In this document: piece by piece, positions 54,393-63,463 of the stretch
Position numbering within the stretch: position 1 is the first letter of the stretch
How the letters are laid out: every line of letters starts with the position of its first letter
Assembly (NCBI RefSeq): GCF_004193775.1
Contig: NC_041021.1
Coordinates: 23,714,632-23,778,631, forward strand
DNA from: Glycine soja
Lineage: Eukaryota > Streptophyta > Magnoliopsida > Fabales > Fabaceae
Length of the DNA stretch: 64,000 nt
Direction of reading: 5' to 3'
Made by a program: the position numbers and the translations under genes
The notes under the pieces: generated by a model
The model's input: only the letters and a program-made list of their open reading frames with translations
What the model was told of the DNA's origin: nothing
Database searches by the model: none

Positions 54393-54824
54393 ATGGCAGC
54401 GCAGTTGATCCATGATCGCGTTGTGATGGAGTGCCTAGAGGGTGTTTGGGAGACCCTCGAAGGCAATGAGAGGTGCCGATTCCGTGGCATAATTCGACTC
54501 ACTGCTACTTCATTAGTACATCCGGAGGAACCCGCACACACACTTCAGTAACCTGTGGAGTGGATACTACCTACACCTACTCCATATCGGCTAGTTGAGC
54601 CGGTTCAAGTGATAGAGGTGTCATCCACTGAAGAGGATCTTGAAGAGGACCCAGAGGAGTTACCTCCTGAACCTGCTATGGACGCCCTTGACTTACCTGA
54701 GGATGATGAAGACCCACTCCCTGATGTTGATTCTCCAGAGGATATTATGTCAGCATCTGAGGTAGACTCTACAGAGGAGAGTGGCCCTGGAGGGACAGCG
54801 AATAGTGACGACTCTTCATCATAG
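54393..54824 (+). pseudogene. Small acidic ORF inside the 3.7-kb insertion, one in-frame stop
   Basis: From ATG 54393, 52 codons (MAAQLIHDRVVMECLEGVW, then a basic RCRFRGIIRLTA stretch) to a TAA at 54549, following a Gln. The same frame then runs 91 codons to 54824. That second part is Pro-rich, then very acidic (EEDLEEDPEELPPEP; DLPEDDEDPLPD), ending in Ser/Asp. No domain recognised, no membrane segment. If the stop is a decayed Gln codon, the original protein had about 143 residues. It is preceded 20-30 bases upstream by TTTCTTTCATCACTTGTAG, a possible 3' splice site (TTGTAG at 54381-54386), so it may be the second exon of the transcript starting near 52230. Function unknown. Confidence 0.45.
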
Positions 54825-56004
54825 CAGACGACTCCTTAGACTAGGCGTACATACTTTTTGTGGGTGGGTGTATCTAGTTCAGACTGCTAGGTTTACTCTT
54901 TTGATTTTTTGGGTGGGTAGAACTATTGTATAGAAATTTTGATGATTGTATATATTGTGGCTGAAGCCACTACAGTTGTTACCTTTGCTCTGGATGTCAC
55001 TGTACTATTTTGCAAACTCCCATATTTTGGAAAGTTTTAGATGATGAAAACAATTATTTTTTATCTTGTTATTTGAAAGAGAAATGTTAACGATTTTAAT
55101 TGAAAAGAGTTTACCGACCGCACCTTATTATTTCTCACGTGACGACCTAAAATGATGGATGGTATATTTTTGATAGAGCAAAATAGTTTAGAGGTTATGA
55201 GTGATCAGAAAGAAATGAATCCAAATAGAGTTGTGAACTGACCATTCAGGACTTTATAGTGATAATTTTCCTTCTGAATTTAATTACCGTGAAATGAATA
55301 ACAGTGCGAAAAAGAGAGAAAAGAAAAAAAAATTCCCATGGTTTCTGCTATTTAATTTATTACTATTAAACCAATCATTATTTAGGGACGCCACAATTTA
55401 CACCCTCAAATTAACAAAAAGAATTATGTAACCAGCTATGGAGGAGTTGATTAAATAAACACAACTCTCTCCCAAAATAATCCCAACATCATCACGTTAG
55501 CTCGGCGGCTCCACAAAGGAATTTCATGTCTCGTACTCTACTGCTATCATTCTGCTCCCACGAACCAAGGTTCGCGATCATCACAGGTACCAACCACACG
55601 GTACATAAATTGTGAGGGGTGAGTTTATTATAAAAGAGATTAATACAAAAAATCAAATAACCACAATTAGTAAGAAAACATTAACAAATATCATAAGCTT
55701 ACACGGACATTCACTAGTCTAACACATACTCAACAAATAGTCATCATCAGTCCATAGTTCAAATCAATCATACTCAGTATGATGCATGCCCCTGACCTCA
55801 ACTCTCAAATGCAATGTGGTACCATCCCCAAGGAAATAGCCTAAGCGTGTCCACACGACACTCTTACATAGGAAAACTAGGCAGTAAGTGTCAAGGTCAC
55901 CCTGTCCTGCACAGGCAACTCCCCCCTACCCCCACGGTGATTAGCCTAAGTCTCAAGGGAGTTCCAAATCAAGTGACATGCCCCCAAGTACAAGTATTCC
56001 TCCT

Positions 56005-57351
56005 TGTCGCAACCTACCCTTCGGCGGGAGGGTGATGTGAGACTCACGGGTATGTCTTCCAAGGGAGGAAAATGCATGGAGTTGCCACCAACGTTTATTT
56101 GAGGAAAACGTTAGAAAAACCAAAAAGCGGGTCTACGAACTTCAAGAGTAAAAGGTTCGGAAGTTGTTTTTACGCACGGGGAAGGTATTAGCACCCCACG
56201 CATCCGTCACAAGGGACGAAAACCATTAATCAAATGTGCAAAATCATGACTTTGTTTTATTTTATTTTCCCTTTTTTACATTTTTTATCTTTTGGGGTTG
56301 ACAAAAGCATGGCTTTTGATCTTACGTATCCTCAATTGTGATGAGGAACTCAGACCAACATAGTTCTTTAGAATGCAAGAAATTTATGCGGGGTGTTGAT
56401 TTTAGACTTTAAAATGGTTCATTTTCACCGATAAAAGTAAAATGGGACCATTAAGGCATTGGACCTTGAAACGGTTTCAAATGACCTTTTTTCGGGCAAA
56501 TGCTTGATTTGTGAGTTGATTTTAGTCTTAGTTTCACTTGGTTATTTCTCAAATCATTAAATAGAACTTTCAAAGTAAAATGTTAGGTCGACACTTATTT
56601 TATTATTTTTTGATTTAATCGAGGTTACAACATTAAAGATCAGTTGAATTTTATTTTAAATGTGATTAAACAAGATTACAACACAAATGATCGGTTGAAA
56701 TTCATTTAAACATTAATTAAGTGAAGTTACGACTTAAACGATCGGTCAAAACTCGCTTAAAACGAAGAAAAGAATACCGAAAGTAGAAGAATGAAGATGA
56801 AAACATACAAAGCAAGAATGGACCCCTAAGGGTGCACATAATGAATTCAAGGCTTCAAAATAAAAAACTAACTGGTTAAAGATCGACGAACAATGAAAGA
56901 AGAATGAAGAATGGCGAAGAACGTCCACGGAATTGATCACGGAAACGTCATAGAAGCATTACAGAAGTGCCTCGGCTTGGATTTTTTTCTTCTTTCTTCT
57001 TCTCCTCACTAATTTTAAGTGATAATTGAATACCAAGGGTGCTGAACCCTTCATACTCAGCCTCCCTCCCCTATTTATAGCAAAAATAAGGAAGGTGCTT
57101 GCTGCCCAGCTCGCCTGGGCGAGCTGGTTGCTTCCTGATGAAGCTTTCTAATGGTCCCTAATGGGCCCAATGCTGTAGGACACCCCCCAGTTTGATCAGT
57201 TCACCCCATTTTTTGTATTTTGCTCATTTCCTTTTGAAACGTCGCGAAACTTTACGGATTACATGGCGAAGAGTGTTAAGCATCTCAACTTGGCTGGCAA
57301 GAATTTAAATGGTTGTAAAAAAACGTCCTCGGACAAAATTAGGGTATAACA
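56005..57351 (-). repeat. 3' LTR, Tat/Ogre-type (1347 bp)
   Basis: Reads on the minus strand from TGTTATACCCTAATTTTG at 57351 to GGTTGCGACA at 56005. TATA (CTATAAATAG) is at 57071-57080, with the palindrome AGCTCGCCTGGGCGAGCT at 57108-57125, 28 bp upstream. AAGGTCCAATGCCTTAA occurs near 56450, as in the 25133 LTR. Confidence 0.85.
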
Positions 57352-57376
57352 GTTGCCCCTCTTTACTTTTCTTTTA
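57352..57376 (-). other. Polypurine tract of the Tat/Ogre-type element
   Basis: GTTGCCCCTCTTTACTTTTC on the plus strand is GAAAAGTAAAGAGGGGCAAC before the LTR start on the minus strand. This fixes the orientation of the whole LTR family. Confidence 0.75.
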
Positions 57377-57529
57377 TTGTAGATAAAAGGAAAGTAAAGA
57401 TAAGACACTAATTTTGTTCAAACTGCATTTCCACCCAACCGATCATTAGCTCAATCAGTGAAACCTGTCAAAAGAAAGAGCATGAAAGACATCATGTGCA
57501 TCAACATAATCCTTGGTGCCTTGAAAGCG

Positions 57530-58412
57530 ATAAAAGAAATGGATAACTATCATGATCTCCGCATGCTATCAGACTAGCTTGTCTCGAGATAGCAGGGGAG
57601 ACTCTAGTAGCCATGGTCAACAGACATTGAGTCTCTCAACCAGGGAAGCAGACGACTATATTTATCTCTGCATGCCATTGTACTTTATTGTCTTCCGGAT
57701 AGCAAAATAGAGCCTTCGTGCGTCATCAGACTTAATTGTCTCTGGATCACCAAAAGAGGTTGCAAAATATCTCCAAATGATAAGAAATGGACGACCATCA
57801 TCGTCCTAGATACCATCGGACCTGCTTGTCTCTGGATGATAAAGGGGACTTTGATAGTCTCGGATCAACAAAAGCAAGTGACTATAGTCTTTGTGCGCCA
57901 TCGGACTTGATTGTCTCTGGATGGCAAAAAGGGGGGACTAAAGTAGTCCCGGTCGATAGACACTGAATCTTCAACAAGGGGTGCAGATGACCATATTTGT
58001 TTCTGTGTGTCAATGGGCTCGCTTGCCTCTAGTTAATGAAGGGGACACTAAAATAGTCTCGGTCGATAGACATTGAGTCTTCGATAAAGGGAGCAGATGA
58101 CCATATTCGTCTCTGCGTGCTATCAGACTTGATTGTCTCTGGATAGCAAAAGTGGGGGATGACCGTAGTTTTCCTCCGTGTGTCATCGGACTTGATTGTC
58201 TCTGGATGACGAGGGGAGACTAAAATAGTCTCGGTCGATAGATATCAAATCTTCGACTAAAAGAGCATATGACCATATTGGTCTCTGCGTGTCAATGGAC
58301 TTGCCGTCTCTGGATGATGAAGGGAGACTAAAGTAGTCCTGGTCGATAGACATCGAGTCTTCGACTAAAAGAGTGGAGACGACCATGTTGGTCTCTGCAT
58401 GTCATCGGACAT
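57530..58412. repeat. Tandem array in the 3' UTR, main period 110 bp
   Basis: Units contain TCTCTGCRTGYCATCRGACT, GATTGTCTCTGGAT, GGGGAGACTAAARTAGTC, GGTCGATAGACATTGAGTCT and GCAGATGACCATATT words. GTYTCTGYGTG starts at 57999, 58109, 58281 and 58391: spacings 110, 172 and 110, so one unit is partial (62 bp). Earlier units are more divergent and some are truncated. Confidence 0.85.
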
Positions 58413-58615
58413 GATAATTGAAAGCGATAACAGCATACTTAGTATCATAACAAACATAACAACTAGTGCAAATAATGTCAAGCCACAATGGAAGTAACAA
58501 AATGACCAACAACAATAACGTCAAAAAACCAAAACAATAATGTCAAACCACACAGAAATAACAAAAACAATAATGTCAAACCATGCAAAAATAACAAAAT
58601 AAACAGATATTCATA
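58413..58615. repeat. Short AACAATAATGTCAAACCA repeats
   Basis: Four irregular copies of AAYAATAAYGTCAARCCA-like words between 58470 and 58590, next to the 110-bp array and before the ORF end. Confidence 0.6.
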
Positions 58616-58654
58616 ATGATGAAAGAAGACAAATCACAAGTTTGGCAATCCCAG

Positions 58655-59002
58655 TCATACATCTCCACCTTCCTCAGCTCTGTATCCATCTCTAGAGGTG
58701 CCTGCGGGTCCTGCCCCCATTTGAGCATCGGGCCAATCTCCAGGCCATGCCACCATGGCGTCGAACTGCTCAGGGGTAGGCCACACATAAGTGATGGGAT
58801 CCTGGCTCCACTGATAAAAGCTCTTGTTCAGCTGTACCTGTCCCCTATGATTGGCCGCCTGCTGGTCAACCACATGTCGTATATAGTGCTCCAACCTCCA
58901 CAAGTGAGCTATGGTGGACTCCGGGGGAGACAACAGTGCATCGGCTGCCTGCGGCTGGGCGTCTCCAGGCTGCTGTGGTGCCTCACCCTGAGCCTGCCTG
59001 GA
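58655..59002 (-). pseudogene. C-terminal part of an env-position-type ORF, truncated by insertion
   Basis: About 115 codons on the minus strand up to TAA or TGA at 58655, entering from the LTR at 59003 (the apparent Met lies in that LTR and is not original). Sequence: QAQGEAPQQPGDAQPQ, then LWRLEHYIRHVVDQQAANHRG, a helical stretch, then QFDAMVAWPGDWPDAQ, ending EEGGDV. The EFDAxVAWPGDxP motif and DV end also occur in the 40095-41560 ORF, so the two are homologous although their elements have different LTRs. Role unknown. Confidence 0.55.
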
Positions 59003-59909
59003 TGATGCAATCCTATCCGGCAAGGGCATTGGCTAGAAGACTCCAAGTAGATTGGGCTAGAGATCCAAGGGAAGGCCCTAGGGTTCTCATGAGCCTTAGG
59101 GTAGATTTCGAGCCCATGGGCTAAGTATGAGCCCGCTTATCTTTGTAAATATTAGAATAGGTTTTTCCTTCGTCTGGGCCTTGTATTTTGGCCATTCTAG
59201 TAGTATTGGGTTTTAGCCTTGTATTTCAGGGCATTTTGAGTAGTCTTTGTAATACGGACTTTTTTTGTTATTTTCATGTTTTTTGTCATGGGGGTGAGCT
59301 TAGCTATTATAAAGGGTGTGTAGCTAAGCTCTAGCTTCTCATCTCAAGGAGGTGAGCTTAGCTATTAGAGAGGTATGTGTAGCTAAGCTCTAGCTTCTTT
59401 AGGAATCTTCTTAAGGAAGCTTCTCAAGGAGATGTGCTTAGTTATTAGAGGGGTGTGTGTAGCTAAACTCTAGTTTCGCAAGGAAGTTTTCTCAAAGAAG
59501 CTTCTCAAGGAAGTTTTCTCAAGAAAGCTTCTCAAGGAAGCTACCTAGTCTATAAATAGAAGCATGTGTAACACTTGTTGTAACTTTGATGAATGAGAGT
59601 CTTGTGAGACACAACTCAAAGTTCAACTTCTCTCCCTTTTTCTTCCTTCAATTTCGTGCTCCCCCCTCTCTCTTTCTCTCGCTCTTTCTTTTCCTCCATT
59701 GAAGCATCCTCTTCAAGCTTCTTATCCAAGGCTCATCTTGGTGGTGAAGCTCCCTCTTCCATGGCTTATTCCCTAGTGGATGGCGCCGCCTATTACCTCT
59801 TCTCCTTTGTCTTCCGCTGCATCTCCAAGGTGGAAAATCACCATTAAAGGACCTCATTGAATCTCAATGATCCAGCCTTCATAGAAGCCCCACAAGCAAG
59901 TTTCAATCA
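59003..59909 (+). repeat. 5' LTR of the second chromovirus-derived element (907 bp)
   Basis: TGATGCAATCCTATCC to AGTTTCAATCA. It contains the AAGCTTCTCAAGG/AGCTTAGCT array (59282-59545) and TATAAATAG (59551-59559). It differs from the 29868 family LTR by scattered substitutions and small indels. Confidence 0.88.
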
Positions 59910-59911
59910 AG

Positions 59912-59926
59912 TGGCAATCAGAGCAC
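59912..59926 (+). other. Primer-binding site
   Basis: TGGCAATCAGAGCAC two bases after the LTR end, equivalent to TGGTAATCAGAGCAC in the first member. Confidence 0.6.
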
Positions 59927-61784
59927 AAGAGCTTCAAGTAGGTGCTCCTTAAACCTCGATTAATTTTTTTTTCTTTACCTTCTCTTCCATTGTTGTTTCT
60001 TCATTTTTCTGCATGTATCTCCTCACATGTCTTGTTCTAAATTTTGTTAACATGATTCTTTAGAGTTTCCACCGATTTAACTTTCTATAGAAGCTAGATT
60101 TATTTTCTATGGTTCAAATTTCTTGTTCTTGTTCTTGAACCATGAATTGTGTTGAGTTTAGGTTCCTTTGAGTTTTGTCTTGTTATTTTTTGTGGCTGAA
60201 ACCTAAACCATAAAATTCTTACAAAAATATTAAAGTAGAAGAAAACCTCAAAAATCTAGAGTGAATTGTTCACCTATTGTAGTTTTGTCATAGAAGTCAT
60301 GTCTAGTCATGAAACTTGTTACATAAGATTTCTTATGTTGTGCTGAATTTTATTTTCTTGTTTCTTTGTCTAACTCATTTGTTCATGAGTGTATGAAATT
60401 CTTTTAGCCTATTATTTGATTTGAGTCAAATCTTTCATGTTAATTAGTCCATAACATGTTCATGCAAAATTCTTAGAGAGTCTTTGATTTTGAACCTTTT
60501 CTTGAACTTTTAGGTTTCCTTATGATTGTGTCTATTGTGAATTTGAGTTTTGGTGATTGAATTTCTAGCTGAAATGTTGATCCTAAGTGAATATTGAACT
60601 CCTAAAACAGTGTTAAACAATCCTAGTGAGTTCAACATACATAGGAAGGTTGAAAGTAAGCCCAAGGCAATCAATATACCATGCTTAAAGAAACAAATCG
60701 TTGGTGCTGGCAGCTTGGACATACAAAATTGTAAAAATTACTAAGAATTGGTTACTTCGAATTTTGAGCTGAAATTTTTACTGAATTTTCTATACATCTG
60801 GAAAAAAGTTATAAAAAAAGTAACAAGTGATTTGGATAAAATAAAAAATACAAAAAATCACACAAGTTGGCAGGAAAATCAATATCCAGAAAAAAAAGGT
60901 GAAAGGGAAGTGTGCTTGTTGTTTTGGCTCAAAATTTATTCTATAATTGGAAATTTCAATTGAAAATTAGTGTGAAGACAAGTGCCAAAGCTAGAGGTTT
61001 GTTGAGTCTTTTTTCAGTTTTTTTTACTCTACTCTAGAGCCATTCTAAGTTTCTCTTTGAGTCCTAGCTTACTTCTATGTCCTTTTCATTGCTTTAATTG
61101 TTGAATAATCCTTGAAAAATTGTCTTGTTAAAACTCCATTGGTTTAGCTTTCATTTCATTTTTTTTGGTCTTTGGTTATTGCTTGTCTCTTTGTTTCCTT
61201 GTTTGTGGGTTGCCATATAGGGAATTGGAAGGAGGATTGGTGCCATCCCTTGAAGAATTTGAGTCTAGAAGCAAGGGGCCAACCACCTTATGAGCTATTG
61301 GACTAAGAAGCACTCCAAATTGAGTGAATCACCAAAGAGAGAACAACCACCAAAATTGAGGACCGTTTTGTAATTTTGTAATTTTCAATTTACTTACCTT
61401 CATTGCTTTCAAGTTTTGTAACAAAAAGGCCTTTCATTGGAAGTGTGTTGGGAGCCTCCAATAGGTTACCAAACTTCCATTTGTGTGTAATAATTTTAGG
61501 CAACTTTTCCTTAGGATAGTGAGTGTTTTGATGGGAACCTTGAATGTGGTCATCCAAACACTCTTAGGATTCACCTAGTTTACTTTTCTTGCTTACTTTC
61601 ATAGCTTATTTCCTTTACCTTCCATTGTCAAACCGCCTAGATAGCTTTCCTTTTACCAATTAGTGTTTTTTACCTTATCTTTCACACCTCTTTTAGTGTT
61701 TATTTTGGCTAGTTTCAACCATAGTTTCTTTTACCTTTTTTTTTCAAACCTCCAACAAGAAAGAACCACAACTTAGGAACCAAC
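59927..61784 (+). other. Leader of the second chromovirus-derived element
   Basis: Collinear with 32455-34311. No gene. Conserved words include GTTGTTTTGGCTCAAAATTTA and GGAATTGGAAGGAGGATTGG. Confidence 0.65.
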
Positions 61785-62738
61785 ATGAGTCATCATTCAT
61801 CTAGTGTTAATGGCGAGGGTACTAGTCATAAAGACCCTTTATCTAGAATCTTAGATGAGTTGAGTTCCCTCAAGTTATGGAAAGAAAAACAAGAGAGAAA
61901 AGAAAAAGGAAAACAAAGAGTGGAAGAAATAAGTCAAGATGAAAGAAAGAAAATAAGAGAGGAAGAAAGAAGAAAAATAATGAAAGAAATGAAAAGAGAA
62001 AAACGTGCCTCCTATAGTAGTCATAACTCTTTCAAAAGCCTAAGTGAAGAACTTCGTGACTATTACGAAGGAAGGCATAGGTCACATCTTAGACCTCACT
62101 CCCATAGAAGAGAAAAGGAAAGAAAGCCTCAAGAGGCTAACATTAAACTCTCATACTTCCATGGGAAGGACAATGTAGAGGCTAACTTAGATTGGGAAAT
62201 AAGGGTAGAGCAACAACTTAAAAAGAAGTCTACTTCAACATCTTATGGCTCTCACTCTTATCCAAAGAAAGACCAAGGTCAAGGCATCTTCGGGGTGACA
62301 CCTTCTAAGCCCAAAGATGATAAGGCCAGTATGCAAGAGAAAACCAGCTGTATAAAGTGCTTTAAATGTCTTGGAAGAGGAAACATTACTTCTCAATGCC
62401 CCACCACAAAAACCATGATTATGAGGGGCCAATGCATTTATAGTAGCCAAGATGAGGCTACTACTTCACCTTCCTCTAGTGAAAGTGAAAAAGCAAAAGG
62501 GGAAGAATCTAGTGAAGAAATCTACCCCCAAGAAGAAGGACAACCATTAGTGGTTAAAGAGAAGTGTAAGGAGGTAATTGTCTCCTCCAAGAGTTTAGCT
62601 CAGAAGGAAACTCATTTTACAATAAAGACAAACATTAAAGAAACTTTCCCTCTTAGACAACCTCCATATTTTCTCTTTTGTAAAAAGACACTTGCTAGCA
62701 TTGCCACACCTCTTGGCTTGAGTTTATTTCTCAAGTAA
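61785..62738 (+). pseudogene. Gag-like part of the relic ORF, second copy
   Basis: 317 codons from MSHHSSSVNGEG. Same layout as the 569-residue ORF at 30745-32454: charged helix, capsid deletion (FHGKDNVEANLDWE followed by VEQQLKK), CCHC knuckle (CFKCLGRGNITSQC, with Asn where the metal-binding His should be) and acidic Ser-rich stretch. About ten residues before the knuckle are missing relative to the first copy. A lost G (GGG to GG near 62715) shifts the frame and ends this ORF. The His-to-Asn change would weaken zinc binding. Confidence 0.75.
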
Positions 62739-62743
62739 GGAAG

Positions 62744-63463
62744 TTGTTGGATGAGGGTTTGGTTCGCAAGAGCTTAAATCCTTGTGCTTTTTTGGTGCCC
62801 AAAATAGGTATTATTAGGCACCAAGTCCCTCAAATAGGTGGTATGATGAATGTTTTGAGTGGTGCAACCCTCTTTTGTAAAATCAATCGTACACCTAACA
62901 TCTTCATGGTGTGTGTACATAGGGACCCATTAGGTAGGTTTGTTCTTATTTTTATTTTCAATTCAAACTTAGGTACTCATATGGGACACCTTAGGTTTGT
63001 CATACTTTTTGGTAGGAATAATCAATATGAAAATACAGAAAAAGGTATGTTTTATTGTGTTACTTTTCTTAATTTTTCAAATAGTGATCAACGGGTTCCC
63101 ATGAACCCTAAGAGAATAAAGGTCATTCCTGAGTGGCTCACTCCACCAAGTATAAGAAAAATTTGGGGCTTCCATGACTTAACAAACTTTTACAAAAGGT
63201 TTGTCCCATATTTTTGTATACTTGTAGCACCACTCGTTGAGTTGGTGAGAAACCATGTTCCTTCATGGGAAGATGCCCAAGAAATGGGTTTTCAGACCTT
63301 ACCTTACTTCAACATACCAAACACCACTAATACATGTGTTTTTGTTCTTTTTAAAGGTGTTGAGGGAAGGAGCCCAGAGTATGAAGAACCACAGGATTTG
63401 AGGTCAAATCCTTTCCAAGGTGGAGGGAATGATGCAATCCTATCCCACAAGGGCATTGGCTAG
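62744..63463 (+). pseudogene. Pol-relic part of the ORF, second copy, shifted frame
   Basis: 239 codons continuing the similarity after the frameshift: LLDEGLVRKSLNPCAFLVPK, then eroded RT without an acidic YxDD pair (VLIFIFNSN), EWLTPPSIRK, FYKRFVPYF, and the pol C-terminal DLRSNPFQGGGND. The stop at 63461-63463 is 34 bases inside the 3' LTR, as in the first copy. Confidence 0.75.

Larger units (their letters stand above)
51655..55395 (+). mobile_element. Solo LTR-like insertion of 3741 bp with ATTTA target duplication
   Basis: Ends TGTGACATCCTAG and GGGACGCCACA, an imperfect inverted pair; ATTTA at 51650-51654 and 55396-55400. The empty site is visible in copy A (TGTGATTTACATCC near 20810). 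I find no internal LTR pair, PBS or PPT, so it is a solo LTR of a long-LTR family or a complete non-autonomous unit. On the plus strand there is a TATA box (52201), a C/T-rich leader and a good 5' splice site (CAG|GTAAGGG at 52407/52408). A (TA)n tract lies at 51707-51756, a palindrome array at 54031-54250, and a small broken ORF at 54393-54824. Confidence 0.8.
49300..56004. repeat. Duplicated composite segment, copy B
   Basis: Same order as copy A: AT-rich flank, MITE, copia-like LTR and start of the TGTAAC LTR, interrupted by the 51655-55395 insertion and ended at 56004 by a Tat/Ogre-type LTR. The two copies differ by substitutions, an internal MITE deletion and microsatellite type. Confidence 0.85.
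51392..56004 (-). repeat. TGTAAC-family solo LTR, copy B, partial
   Basis: TGTAACGACCCGCC at 51392 corresponds to 20680 in copy A. It continues to 51654, resumes at 55401 after the nested element and stops at 56004. The final ~2.1 kb of the LTR is displaced or lost because of the Tat/Ogre-type insertion. Confidence 0.8.
56005..59002 (-). mobile_element. 3' end of a Tat/Ogre-type element, minus strand, cut by the next element
   Basis: LTR 56005-57351, polypurine tract, about 1 kb of tandem repeats, then an ORF truncated at 59002 by the chromovirus-derived element. Everything upstream (gag, pol) lies beyond the insertion or is lost. It broke copy B of the duplicated segment at 56004. Confidence 0.75.

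Noticed and set aside
57530..58412. Centromeric satellite
   Set aside because: The period of 110 bp and the location between an ORF and a PPT/LTR fit a retrotransposon 3' UTR array. I could not recognise the 91/92-bp soybean centromere repeats.
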